Shown piece by piece: positions 19,301 to 27,067 of a DNA stretch of 64,000 nucleotides (positions within the stretch are counted from its first letter, which is position 1; each line of letters starts with the position of its first letter). Both the position numbers and the translations under genes were made by a program. The DNA is from Runella defluvii (GTDB lineage: Bacteria; Bacteroidota; Bacteroidia; Cytophagales; Spirosomataceae). The notes under the pieces are model-generated. The model was not told the origin of the DNA, made no database searches, and saw nothing but the letters and a program-made list of their open reading frames with translations. The DNA lies in assembly GCF_014195535.1 (NCBI RefSeq), contig NZ_JACIBY010000018.1, positions 62,001 to 126,000 on the forward strand. Reading direction: 5' to 3'.

Positions 19301-22300
19301 AACGCACAGCCGTTCGGTCAATGTACGAATCGGCATCTATCTCAAACCGTAACAAATCTTTGACCGTTACATTTAGCGCGGTATCTTTCAGCGGGCCACT
19401 GGCGCTGGTATTTCCTGCAAAAACTCGCTGAAATGGAATAGAAATCCCTCCCAGCGAATCCTTCCGAACGATTCGTACAATGACCGTATCTGAGGTAATT
19501 GATTTGAAAAAATCACCCGAAATTTTTAAAGTTCCCGAAGCAGGAATCCCCAACGGCTGAATGGCACTGAGGATAAAGTCTTCGGAGGCTTGGTAGTGCC
19601 GCGTATCTTTTTTGTTGACATCCAACACGGGTGAAACCGCGCTCACGTAATCAACGATGGGATCCCACGCCACTTCATCGTTTTCACCATTATAAACCGA
19701 TTGCACCCTAAAATAAACTCGATCGCCTTTTTTTACCTTTACATTACTCACCCCTGTCGGTATTTTGGGGGTAAAGTTTCCCGCGCCAATGGCTTCGCTC
19801 CACACGACTCCCTCTCGCACCTGAATGCTCACCCTAACGCCATCTTCTTTTTTTGATCGAAGACTGTCCGCTGCTTTTAGCAATTGAACGGGGCCTGAAA
19901 TACGAACCGCTCCGTCGAAAGGTGCCGTCCAAAAACGTACGATGTCTTGGAGTGGAAACTCTTTTTCTTGGCGGTGTTGCAGGGCTGTATCGGGGGCAAA
20001 AAAAGTTTTATCCACCGTTCCACCGAGAAAAAGCGGATTAGGCGTACGCGTACTCGTTCGTTCAAAAATGGGTTCTCCCTGCGGGTCAAGGTGATTGAAA
20101 AAAACCTGCCCGTTAGAAGCAATGTCTATCAAACCATCCCCGTTAAAATCAGACAGATAGGTGGTGGTCGTGGTGGTAGTATTGGTATAATTATACCCAA
20201 AAAAGCCCAAAGGCGGAACAATCTGTAAGCCCAGTGAAAACGAAAGTGCATTGCTGGCACTAAAATCATTGACGCCACTAATGGGCTTCAGGTTTCCAAA
20301 AGCGTTGGCATTTTTTAGATTGGCCCGATAAAATAGCCGATTCCCTAATTTGATGATTTTGTCGGGAAGGCCATCCCCATTAATGTCGGTCATGCTTACC
20401 ACCCCTTCATTGCCCGTGTAGTCAAACTCAAAACTTCCTCCCACCGTAAACTGCTTGGTCCAGCCGTCGCCTATAAACCCCACGGTGAGAGCCAGCCCCG
20501 CCCCAAAGCTGTTAGATTTTTCAGTACTCAACACCGAACTCTGGTCATTAAACCCTGGAATGGGATTGATGATGCCACCTTTCGCGCCATCCTTCTCTAC
20601 GTTCCACTTTGTCAATTCGCCCAACGGAGCGTAACCTGAGGACGCAAGAACATCGTCGAAATAGTCGAAACGATGCGTATAAAATTCCTTTCCTGCATCA
20701 TCTAGTTCGGTCACGCTTTCCAACAATATTTTGTAAAAAGCTCCTTCTTTGTATTTCAAATCGTAGGTACGAACAAGCTGATTTGTAAATGTTATGGTAA
20801 CTTTTCGGAGCAAATCGGCCGTGACCATTTTAAAACCATAACGGGCATCCATACTGACATCTTTTCGCTGTGGCTCCGTCAATTGTCGGTCTCTCGTAAA
20901 CGTCACCGTGTAAGGGCCTTCGGTAGAAGCTTTATTCGTATAATTGATTTTATCAATATACAGTTGTTGTCCTAGCCTACCGCCTACAACCCCTGGATTT
21001 TTTACGTTAGCGTACGTATATTGCACTCGGTTATCGTCCAAATCGCGCGTTTGTACCAATGCCCAATGGGCGATGTTTCCTAGCGTATCTTTGAGAACGG
21101 CCGCGTCCACTACGCCTTTCTCGGGCAAACCGCCGTAAAAATTTTTGACGCCGTTTTTATTTGTAACTTCCCACCAATAATTCGACGGATGCGAACCATG
21201 TCGGACGATTCTATCAAATCCTCCCTCCACCCGTGGAAAGAATTCTTTTTCAGTAACGCGTTTTTCTAACGTAGCTCGGTGCGCCGTGGGAGCCAATTGT
21301 CCCCCTTCCAACTGATACGTTTCGGTTTCCCATTGTGCATCATACCTCGGCACTCCCCAACGAGTATCTAGGTTTATGGCGGGAACAGACAAGTCCCAGC
21401 CTAGCCCCAACCAGCCATTGCCCCCACCATTGTTGTAGCGAATGCTTAATTCTGGCTGCATTCCTTGCCGCCCCGCAGGAAGTTTTAGACCAAAATCCAA
21501 TGACGCACTACCCATGGTATTTGCCGTGGGAGGTGCTATCATTACAATCCCCGCCGAAGGATCGGCAGGTTTAAAATCTTTGATAGTCGTAGGCGCATAG
21601 CCTTGCGTTTCAGGGGATTCGGGCACTTTTATAATCCCGTTAATCATGTCCGTAAAATGCAGGGTATGAGACAAAACTACGTTTGAGGGCGTAGCCACCG
21701 AGTCGAACGGTAGAACGAGCCACTTGCGGAGTTGTTCATCAAAATAATAAGTGCGAATGTCGCTGGCCGTATAGCCTTCAGGAATGAGCGTGCTATCATA
21801 AGGAATACTCAACTGAGCAGCCTTACTAAATTGACTTCCATGCGGCAAGAAACGATACCCTGCCGCCCCCGCTGTTACGTTGACCATGTCTTCGTTCAAC
21901 GCAGGCAAGTCGATGGCGCGTAGGGCCGTGATTGAAATTAGTTTGCTTTGGGATAAAGCATAGGCTGGAATCTCAATGGAAGCCCCTGAAATCGCGGTCG
22001 TAACCAAGGTTAAATCTAGCCCTTTTTCACGGTCAAAATGTCCTAAACTTTCTCCTTGCCTCACCTCTGACGTGTAAACTTGATCCGCTTTTTCAGCGCG
22101 CACAAAGCAGACATCCTTGGTAACAATTTCACCATTGGAAAAGGTGGCTTTCAACGACGCCCTAAACGATGTCTTACCAGGATTGTCAAGCAACGCTTCA
22201 AATTCACCACTATATACAGGGATGCGTTGGTCACCGCAGGTCAACAAAACGGGTTCTTTCAAGCTCCCTTTTTGCGGTTGAGGAAGGCGGATCATTCCTT

Positions 22301-22952
22301 TGATATAGGCATTTTGTCCATAAAAAACGCTATCGGGTTGGTTGAGCACAATCGCTTCCTCTCCTTTCGATTGCTGCTTAAAAACGATGCGTACTTGCTT
22401 AACTTCGTACTGATAATTCGCCTCCAAAGGCAACGAAAAACGAATGACGTTGTCGCCAGAATGCAAAAGCGCCAAAGGGATGGCCTCTTGCTGACTACTC
22501 CACGCCTTATTGAGCTGAACAAAATGCGCTCCAATCGCCTGCGATTCGTTGATGCTTCGGGCAACAGACTCGTGGGTGCTTACACCGTACAGTTGATACT
22601 CTAAAAACGCTTGAAAGTCAGTACCAGGCAATTCAGGAAGTTGGACATGGAATACATTATCGAAAGGACTATCAATTGATTTTTTGCCCGTCGTCCCAAT
22701 GCTACCATAAGCAATATCCGCATCAAATCCATATCTTACTGGCTTTGAAACAGACACACTTGCCACCGAAAGCGTTTTAGGAGTGGGAAATACTTCGGTT
22801 GTAAAGGCGTTGGTCGTTTTAATTTTTGAACCATAAAACGCAAACAGAACAACAAGCGAGGCAACGGCCACCCCTCCTTTGACAAAAATAGATACCCACC
22901 GAATCGGTCTTAGGGTTTTCAAAAGGCAGGTTAATTTGTTGACACTTTTCAT
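13371..22952 (-). CDS. Giant SpvB/FG-GAP/RHS-repeat protein with C-terminal zincin metalloprotease domain
   Basis: 3193 residues. An N-terminal membrane segment (about 25-44) is followed by beta-rich modules; a SpvB/TcdB-like domain starts near 475 (GSASLDFGLKLPAGRQG); FG-GAP/VCBS calcium loops DxNGDGLPD appear near 855, 937, 1526, 1630, 1704 and 1790; YD/RHS repeats run from about 1830; the RHS core ends near 2945-3000 (RDAETGLYYYGARYYNPATS ... NPLTYIDPDG). Beyond the core the final 190 residues change and carry HELGHSLGLLH (3136-3146), the HExxHxxGxxH zinc site of metzincins. By analogy with polymorphic toxins and Tc toxins, the RHS shell encloses this peptidase. No immunity-like gene follows. 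It starts one base after the upstream T9SS gene stops. Confidence 0.9.
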   Translation of the reverse strand: MKSVNKLTCLLKTLRPIRWVSIFVKGGVAVASLVVLFAFYGSKIKTTNAFTTEVFPTPKTLSVASVSVSKPVRYGFDADIAYGSIGTTGKKSIDSPFDNVFHVQLPELPGTDFQAFLEYQLYGVSTHESVARSINESQAIGAHFVQLNKAWSSQQEAIPLALLHSGDNVIRFSLPLEANYQYEVKQVRIVFKQQSKGEEAIVLNQPDSVFYGQNAYIKGMIRLPQPQKGSLKEPVLLTCGDQRIPVYSGEFEALLDNPGKTSFRASLKATFSNGEIVTKDVCFVRAEKADQVYTSEVRQGESLGHFDREKGLDLTLVTTAISGASIEIPAYALSQSKLISITALRAIDLPALNEDMVNVTAGAAGYRFLPHGSQFSKAAQLSIPYDSTLIPEGYTASDIRTYYFDEQLRKWLVLPFDSVATPSNVVLSHTLHFTDMINGIIKVPESPETQGYAPTTIKDFKPADPSAGIVMIAPPTANTMGSASLDFGLKLPAGRQGMQPELSIRYNNGGGNGWLGLGWDLSVPAINLDTRWGVPRYDAQWETETYQLEGGQLAPTAHRATLEKRVTEKEFFPRVEGGFDRIVRHGSHPSNYWWEVTNKNGVKNFYGGLPEKGVVDAAVLKDTLGNIAHWALVQTRDLDDNRVQYTYANVKNPGVVGGRLGQQLYIDKINYTNKASTEGPYTVTFTRDRQLTEPQRKDVSMDARYGFKMVTADLLRKVTITFTNQLVRTYDLKYKEGAFYKILLESVTELDDAGKEFYTHRFDYFDDVLASSGYAPLGELTKWNVEKDGAKGGIINPIPGFNDQSSVLSTEKSNSFGAGLALTVGFIGDGWTKQFTVGGSFEFDYTGNEGVVSMTDINGDGLPDKIIKLGNRLFYRANLKNANAFGNLKPISGVNDFSASNALSFSLGLQIVPPLGFFGYNYTNTTTTTTTYLSDFNGDGLIDIASNGQVFFNHLDPQGEPIFERTSTRTPNPLFLGGTVDKTFFAPDTALQHRQEKEFPLQDIVRFWTAPFDGAVRISGPVQLLKAADSLRSKKEDGVRVSIQVREGVVWSEAIGAGNFTPKIPTGVSNVKVKKGDRVYFRVQSVYNGENDEVAWDPIVDYVSAVSPVLDVNKKDTRHYQASEDFILSAIQPLGIPASGTLKISGDFFKSITSDTVIVRIVRKDSLGGISIPFQRVFAGNTSASGPLKDTALNVTVKDLLRFEIDADSYIDRTAVRWSPNYELTFVDASTRQPVTQKGGIVPENNKYTTWFSPTPVVEKNTLDTVRVYPLVPLKADSSGTVVFTIKSPNSVIAKRILQVKNGKIVGAVDTLSLILTPQTPIFVEYHVPNVGFAKAMSLIGYGSKIDTLVSDSTGKHRKVLYKVRPAGIYTNSDDELSPLFRGWGQFSFAGDKGNGPLDESKLNFNELKNVDYKKILADTASYRKDPNSLKSVQSPTNSDFAPLYGNATKNAWIGRDSSVFVSKTTMSSSRLWKHDVAVDSLMLGAGASLTAVSKIERSDVNSLSGGFVVSGSYSNASTTNLLDMMDMNGDDYPDVLHVNDVQFTLPNGGLESKGRPNALSPTNTTANSFGLSLGGKFPKASASNKRSGSSAKNNKTASNARSEQKSANASIGLSGSIGYNEQSGTAAWIDMNGDGLPDKVYKNGEVALNLGYSFSTPERWNFENIEEGKSTSFGAGIGVNLFSGTIEAGIGMSRSDDNTQLTFQDINGDGLPDRITSTNPLTVQLNTGSRLGPPLLWKGAASLNKTVSVGESINAALTIAINIIIIKICINPSFNVGHGVSGQMDQLLDVNGDGYLDVVHSENEGDLSVRSSTIGRTNMLRRVQRPLGSYFSMNYERLGNTYEMSSQNVWALSSLEVYDGVAGDGIDTLRSRFRYANGRYNRREREFYGFANVVTEELNTANNNAVYRTSEEVFLNQNYYLKGLLKNEILRDAAGNKFSESSNTYELRAVRDSVFFPALIRNDRWIYEGKAVAGASTYMQYDYDAFGNISKLIDAGNGTPQDVLTAKVSYHNNDVAYLKNIPAEVIVTTAEGTKRKRTTAIDSKGHLTQVRAFLADGTSANYDLEYDEYGNLSKLLRPANYRGQRLFYQYAYDNVTHSYPVKTTDAYGYSSTAEYEYRFGNRIQSTSIQNQPIRFGIDNRGRISTITGPYELAAGKAYTLAFEYHPEASTPYALTRHYDPEYDSSIDIVTFMDGLGREIETKKLGALFKGKNLADELKMIVSGGDIYDAFGRVVKKYYPTTEALGAENTKISTTIGNLLESVSYDITDRVVRRELADGTVETMSYSAVNNQLITESKDGLGNRIEKLDDVRGRQVQVRQYGGPDGTIFTNYFYNALSELLRVEDHLKNNIVNTYDNLGRRISTLHPDAGLSEFSYDLAGNLVQKTSAQLRKTIPKGGAIKYGYDYERIVDIDYPIYYQNKVSYSYGAPNSGNRAGRLTLVKDASGGRELFYGKLGEVTKEIRTVLVNEVFYTTYVSEQEYDTWNRLKKMTYPDGEVVNYHYNRAGGLASIDGQKAGNAYAYVSKIGYDEYETNVYMKYGNGTEMNYTFDEQRRRLKGLQTTAASGRSMLNNSYTYDAVSNITGIINNSLPQQGKLGGKASQKYSYDNLYRLVAATGQYEGSKDTASYTLGMSYDNLSNILSKKLTKRDTSGNYQYNYQYGGTAPHQPTQIGNKKSRYDLNGNLTVFGGAEYFWDEDNRLMAILDNGLLSEYTYDAAGDRVIKSSGGVQGTWLNGAAAGTINHRDNYTVYVSPYLVCRRTGFTKHIYVETERIVSKIGTGSFTNISFPQSALTAGGVNYIQRAAQLKQDRVNYYATLGVSPGPPTQKLFYAEPQNSGIAPPVVVDSTAGNIPAGWPGNTTKPTNGPPIYVSPIPSNDSVKAGYGFRGTGHLAELNQYFYHGDHLGSTSYVSNVLGEAVQHVEYSAFGETFFEERNSSEATPYLYNAKERDAETGLYYYGARYYNPATSQWMSVDPKASSYPNLSPYSFVVNNPLTYIDPDGRQVTLNKHIDPETNTITYRIHIKGVLIDHEKRLSKKALKQYASTISEGIKEHFTGVSVDEPIVAGQTIKWEVTTDIRARKFFVGKKDHVFRITDNVPDPENSGENIGYAEHGQNFMYISRNILASSKSLRKVAAHELGHSLGLLHSPFEKMNLMYERDTGPLGQKFLNRGQLRDIFDKKNKINQGKQRFEGN

Positions 22953-22953
22953 T

Positions 22954-24843
22954 TTATCGAACGATAAATAGTTTGTGGGTTGTCACTGACCTGCCCGACT
23001 GCAACACAATTAGATAAAGGCCGTGCGTGGTTAGCTGTTCGCTAAACAGGTAGTGGTCAGCCCCGAAAGCTTCATCCGTAAGTACTTGCTTTCCTTCTGC
23101 CGAGAAAATAGACACGTGAACGGGAGCAGGTTGATGCAACCTTACTTTGATGGAAAACTTTCCGTTGGAAGGATTAGGATACACTATTTCCGAATGAAAT
23201 ACGCTGAGTTGGAGGCCATTCACTTGGATTTCTCGGGTTGAACTACAGCCATTTTGAGTCGTAATAAGTGTATAAACGCCTTGCTGATTTAGCTCAATTT
23301 CAGGCAATTGCGACTCTGTCTTATCAGGACTTCGCCAGCGGTACGTTATCCCCGCAGGCATATTTTCAGCCGCGTTAACTCGAACAGGCGCAGCTCCTTC
23401 CACCAAAGAATAGGTATCAGACAAACCCAGCGGTAACGGTGCTTCGGTGGGGTTGACCCAGAATGAATCAACGTACATTTGCTGCAACGCATCCGTTACG
23501 TTAAGGATATAATGCCCTGCAGAAAGACCGCCGAATTGTGCAGTCGAAAGCTTTTCTGGCTGCTGACGCTGGGCCGCAAATCCAGTTGATTTATTAAAAA
23601 TTGTGAGGGAATAAGGCGGCTGTCCACCCAAAATCCGAACCTCAAACTGCCCCAAATCAGACTGTGAGCAGCTCGGCGTTGTTACTTTAGTGGTGACGAG
23701 CAGGTCTTGCGCTACGACAAATGAAAAGTGATTTTTTTGCGCCTTATTCATTGACCAAATCGTATTAAAATAAGCCAAACCCTGCTTATCAAGGTTTTTC
23801 ATTTTAAAGAAACAAGTTGCCAAAGGTGCAAACTCCCCCGTTCCCGTGGTATCTACCGCCAGCCAAAACACAGGATTTGGGGGAATGGCAGCAAACACCT
23901 GTTTGGTATCCCATACAACTTCCGTCTCCCACACGTTCTTGCCAAAAGAAGACACCAGCCCCTTTCGTTTCAAAAACGTTGGCATTCCCATCGTTTTGGG
24001 GGCAAAAACCAAGGCTTGATCATTGTCTCCCCACAGCAAATACTGGTGATTGTTGAGGGAGGACGCCGCCGAAATGGTGAGCAAATGGGGGGAATGACTA
24101 CTACTAGCGATTCTCTGCGACCAGCCCGAGGCGTCGTCACGACCAATACCCGCTATGTTGTGGTGAAAAATGGGAGACTCTTCCCCATTCCAAAGGGTTT
24201 TACCTAAACTATTCACGTACTTCCCGCTCGATTCAGTGAGCGTAATTCCATATTTTAGTGCCAGATAAGACGCTACTTTTAATCGTTCTTCTCGGTCAAG
24301 GACTCGGTTAAAGGCAATCAATTCAGGCACGAGACCATTGAAAACGCTGACGGGCAACTCAGGGGAAGTAGGTAGATTGCCTATGTTCCATGTCTGCTCA
24401 GCTACTTCACTACTATCGACGGATTTTAATTGCCCATAAATATTGATTTTAGGCATAGCAGGCGCTAAATCCGTAAAATTCATGTATCGAATAGCTTCCA
24501 AATCGGCCACGCGCTCGGTTGTCAAGACGAGGCTTGTTTTCTTATTTTTCTCAATGCTCCAAATCAGCTGGTCTTTTTGCCGTTCTTTGGTCTGATATAC
24601 TGTAAAGAAGGTGGCACTTGGCAATCTTTCATTGCCTAATGGGAGAAAAAGGCCATTGGAAGGAGTAAGCCGCCGAGCAGGGTGGTAATTGAGTCGCTCA
24701 GCGTGGTTGCTGTCGGCCATCCACCATCGAATAGCCCCTGCTACGCCGCCTGGCGCAGGCGTCAGCTGGTTTTGGGAAAACGTTGTGAATGCTCCCCACC
24801 AAAAGACAACGACAAAAAAGGCTTTAATAGAAGCTGGGTTCAT
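22954..24843 (-). CDS. T9SS type A sorting-domain surface protein
   Basis: 629 residues with a signal peptide (MNPASIKAFFVVVFWWGAFTTFSQ). Residues about 28-330 resemble the DUF8202/concanavalin-like region of many Bacteroidota surface proteins (IRWWMADSN, LIAFNRVLDREERLKVASYLALKYGITL, FHHNIAGIGRDDASG). A SprB-like/PKD-like stretch follows, and the last 75 residues are a T9SS sorting domain (VYPNPSNGKFSIKV ... GLYLIVLQSG). The protein should be exported through the inner membrane by Sec and through the outer membrane by T9SS, then attached to lipid. It sits one base before the RHS gene and 37 bases after the porin-like gene, so the three form an operon. Confidence 0.88.
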   Translation of the reverse strand: MNPASIKAFFVVVFWWGAFTTFSQNQLTPAPGGVAGAIRWWMADSNHAERLNYHPARRLTPSNGLFLPLGNERLPSATFFTVYQTKERQKDQLIWSIEKNKKTSLVLTTERVADLEAIRYMNFTDLAPAMPKINIYGQLKSVDSSEVAEQTWNIGNLPTSPELPVSVFNGLVPELIAFNRVLDREERLKVASYLALKYGITLTESSGKYVNSLGKTLWNGEESPIFHHNIAGIGRDDASGWSQRIASSSHSPHLLTISAASSLNNHQYLLWGDNDQALVFAPKTMGMPTFLKRKGLVSSFGKNVWETEVVWDTKQVFAAIPPNPVFWLAVDTTGTGEFAPLATCFFKMKNLDKQGLAYFNTIWSMNKAQKNHFSFVVAQDLLVTTKVTTPSCSQSDLGQFEVRILGGQPPYSLTIFNKSTGFAAQRQQPEKLSTAQFGGLSAGHYILNVTDALQQMYVDSFWVNPTEAPLPLGLSDTYSLVEGAAPVRVNAAENMPAGITYRWRSPDKTESQLPEIELNQQGVYTLITTQNGCSSTREIQVNGLQLSVFHSEIVYPNPSNGKFSIKVRLHQPAPVHVSIFSAEGKQVLTDEAFGADHYLFSEQLTTHGLYLIVLQSGRSVTTHKLFIVR

Positions 24844-24880
24844 AGGAGTAATGGTTACGATTTTGACAGAATCGACGCTA

Positions 24881-25714
24881 CTAGCTTCTTGGTTTCTTGA
24901 TGAGAAGAACGCGTTTTTTGGGGTAGCTACTCATAAACTCCCAGCCCAACGTAAATTGAATTGTATTGTTGGTATTTTTATTTTCGATAAAATTATACGC
25001 GTTGGCTTCGGTATGAACTATGTCCGTCAGGCCATAATGATAACGTGCTTCAAGGTTGAGTCCCAGCCCTACAAACTCATACCCAAGCTGAAAATTAAGC
25101 CCCAAATTATTTTTTCCTTTCAGGACATTCCGAAGCTGCTGTTGTTGTTCGAGGTCGCTACCAAAAGCGGGCAATTTCCCTGTCCCGCCCGAAGTATAAT
25201 TTATTTTTTCGGGAGTTAAATTTAGCCCTAATTGGGGGCCAACTCCCACGTTAAATCCATGCAGCCCATCGTGTACTTTTTCAAACGGGTATAGCTTCAA
25301 CATCAGCGGAAAGTTCAGGTAACGGTAGTTGAATTGCAGGGTGTAGTTGAAGTCTTTCTCCAAGTTGTTGAAGGCTAATTCACTACCTTGCTGGGAATAT
25401 AAAACGTCGAAATTAAGCGAGGCAATGGTATTTTTCAATTCCCAATTGATACCAAATCCTGCCGTAAATCCCCATTTTCGGTTATTATTCAGGGTATAAT
25501 TTGTAAAAAACGGCTCGCTCAATATAGTCGTTTGTAAGGCACCAATGCCCGAATAAACCGCACCTCCTTTCAGTCCAACTCGTAAACCGTCCACCGTTTG
25601 AGCGTTAGAAAACTGTACAAAAACCCCACAAAAGAGGTAGAAAAAACAGCATGTAGTTTTCGCTGCCATTGAGTAACGGCATAATGGAGAAGAAGTACTA
25701 ATTAGAGCTTTCAT
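24881..25714 (-). CDS. PorT/porin-like outer membrane beta-barrel protein
   Basis: 277 residues from MKALISTSS; a second start 15 codons later (MAAKTTCCFFYLFCGVFVQF) also leaves a full signal peptide ending SNA. The mature part opens GLRVGLKGGAVYSGIG and has alternating strands such as WGFTAGFGINWEL, YLNFPLMLKLYPF, GFNVGVGPQLGLNL and FTLGWEF at the end, typical of PorT-type 8-stranded barrels. It heads the operon with the T9SS protein and the RHS protein and may help present or anchor them; that role is inferred. Family members include PorT of the type IX system, but this copy is more likely a general barrel. Confidence 0.72.
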   Translation of the reverse strand: MKALISTSSPLCRYSMAAKTTCCFFYLFCGVFVQFSNAQTVDGLRVGLKGGAVYSGIGALQTTILSEPFFTNYTLNNNRKWGFTAGFGINWELKNTIASLNFDVLYSQQGSELAFNNLEKDFNYTLQFNYRYLNFPLMLKLYPFEKVHDGLHGFNVGVGPQLGLNLTPEKINYTSGGTGKLPAFGSDLEQQQQLRNVLKGKNNLGLNFQLGYEFVGLGLNLEARYHYGLTDIVHTEANAYNFIENKNTNNTIQFTLGWEFMSSYPKKRVLLIKKPRS

Positions 25715-26027
25715 TGTTGAGAATAGTTTTTTCAAACACAGTAATTGGTTTTTCCTATTCCCCGCCACTCCGACAATGCTTTTGTTTGAGCAGTCGTCAA
25801 AGTTTTATATTGATTTTTGCCATTGATAGCTTCCGTATAGGCTATACGTTTCTCGGTTTAGCTTCCGAAACGGGCGTAATGAGTCTGGTCATACGTAAGG
25901 AAGAGGCTTATTTTTCAATTTAGCTAGGGCCGTAAGACAAGGTATAAAGAAAAATCGAAATAACCTCCTGAAAACCAGTATATTTTTCACCTAAGAAGCT
26001 ATTAAGTTTTTTACATTCCATCCCTAC

Positions 26028-26186
26028 CTATTTCACCCGAAAATACCCATCCAACGTCGTTTCTTCTGGTTGGTTTTGCTGTTTGACTTTTAGGATTATA
26101 TACCAAGTGTGGTTTGACAAAATTTCAAAAATTTCGGAAGGACGAACATCAGCCTGCTTTTTGCAACCAACTTCTTTTTCTACGTT
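26028..26186 (-). pseudogene. Decayed reading frame without a start, part repeat-derived
   Basis: A 52-codon frame without ATG runs from the DUF5615 stop to a TAG at 26028. Its middle (SEIFEIL) is encoded by a degenerate half of palindrome family A, and its end (HTWYIILKVKQQNQPEETTL) looks protein-like. I recognise no family. The rest of 25715-26027 shows nothing beyond AT-rich spacer and, presumably, the promoter of the barrel-T9SS-RHS operon. Confidence 0.25.
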
Positions 26187-26519
26187 CTAATCGCTAATTT
26201 CTACTAAATCGGCGGTTTTTAAGAGATTAAGCGCATTTGAAAGATATTGTGTCAAAATCTCTTTCATACGTTGGTTAGAGGTATTTCCACAAGTTACCCA
26301 AATAATTTTTGGGGGGCTTCCTTTTTCTGTTACCAGATTTACAAAATCATCATCTTTTGTCAAAACAATAGCGTTAAGTTTACGTGCTGCTTCAAAAATA
26401 TCTCGATCCTTGGCATCACGTAGTCCCAAAAATTTAACAGAGTATGCCTCTATATCAAACGTTTGGGTAAGCCATAATGCTAAACTCGGCGACAATTGAG
26501 CATCAACAATAATTTTCAT
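26187..26519 (-). CDS. DUF5615 PIN-like protein, probable toxin of a DUF433/DUF5615 module
   Basis: 110 residues. It opens MKIIVDAQLSPSLALWL, the DUF5615/Mut7-C-like version of a PIN nuclease first strand (D6), with AKDRDIFEAARKLNAIVLTKDDDFVNLV supplying the further acidic residues (D36, D38, D56-D58), and ends in helices. PIN domains are Mg-dependent RNases; in VapBC45-like pairs the DUF5615 protein is thought to be the toxin. The start overlaps the DUF433 stop in ATGA, so the two are translated together. The domain call is solid, toxicity is by family analogy. Confidence 0.85.
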   Translation of the reverse strand: MKIIVDAQLSPSLALWLTQTFDIEAYSVKFLGLRDAKDRDIFEAARKLNAIVLTKDDDFVNLVTEKGSPPKIIWVTCGNTSNQRMKEILTQYLSNALNLLKTADLVEISD

Positions 26520-26746
26520 GCTGCTCTGAGTACTGGATAATCTATTTTCTTGATGGCATACTCAACGCAAGCTTGTATATCCTCTTCTTCCAAATCGGGC
26601 AGTTCTTCTAAAATTTGCTCAAACGTCAAATGATTTGCCAACAAAGACAATACATCGGTTACGCGAATACGCATACCTCGCACACAAGGCTTCCCACCAC
26701 ATTGTTCAGGATTAGAGGTAATTCTATCTAAACTCTTCATTTTCAC
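26516..26746 (-). CDS. DUF433 protein, probable antitoxin
   Basis: 76 residues with the full DUF433 pattern: LDRITSNPEQCGGKPCVRGMRIRV, then a winged-helix/HTH part LSLLANHLTFEQILEELPDLEEEDIQACVEYA. DUF433 proteins are VapB45-type antitoxins that bind DNA and the PIN partner. It is the first gene of the pair and overlaps the DUF5615 gene by four bases. The pair is bracketed by decayed open frames and palindromic repeats, which fits a mobile or island-type location. Confidence 0.85.
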   Translation of the reverse strand: MKMKSLDRITSNPEQCGGKPCVRGMRIRVTDVLSLLANHLTFEQILEELPDLEEEDIQACVEYAIKKIDYPVLRAA

Positions 26747-26758
26747 TTCTTTTTAAAT

Positions 26759-26790
26759 CCTCCCGAAAGTTAAACATATTTCGGAAGGAG
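26759..26790. repeat. Degenerate palindromic repeat, family A
   Basis: CTCCCGAAAGTT ... ATTTCGGAAGGAG forms an imperfect stem directly upstream of the DUF433 gene. It shares the CCCGAAAG core with the copies at 616 and 1681. Confidence 0.45.
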
Positions 26791-26847
26791 AACAATTCTT
26801 ATTGCAATACATCCCACTCCAAATTTACATTCCAAAGCGCGGGCGCT

Positions 26848-26991
26848 TTATAGGCGAATGGCCATTGTTTTCCCGTTCACCGCCCACTCAATATACTTCT
26901 CCACTTGCGAAATAGCGAAATAAGGCAGATTCAGCAATTGAAACCGTTTACTTTGGCGGGTTGTGACAGCTTCGATGTTTAGCTCACAAAC
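26848..26991 (-). pseudogene. C-terminal tail of a DUF4143-type AAA ATPase
   Basis: Within the 321-base gap 26747-27067 a 47-codon frame, closed by stops at both ends and without an ATG near its start, encodes FQLLNLPYFAISQVEKYIEW. This resembles the LLNLPYYL...EKYLEW motif that ends DUF4143 ATPases. It is a second remnant of the same family as the fragment at 1613-1813, but a different part of the protein. Elsewhere in the gap I see only the repeats listed. Confidence 0.45.
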
Positions 26992-27018
26992 CTAGTTTGT
27001 AACAAATAAGGGGCAAAT

Positions 27019-27057
27019 TTCAGAGCTATAAGGTTTTTGAAACCTTATAGCTCTGAA
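27019..27057. repeat. Dispersed palindrome, family B, copy 1 (possible terminator)
   Basis: Perfect 18-bp stem TTCAGAGCTATAAGGTTT (27019-27036) / AAACCTTATAGCTCTGAA (27040-27057) with a 3-base loop, 11 bases behind the M14 peptidase stop. A related palindrome is at 60199-60231. It may end the peptidase transcript, although no long T-run follows. Confidence 0.6.
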
Positions 27058-27067
27058 CTCAGTAGAA

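Noticed and set aside
22080-22604. Plus-strand open frame of 174 codons
   Set aside because: Lies wholly antisense to the start of the RHS gene, no recognisable domain.
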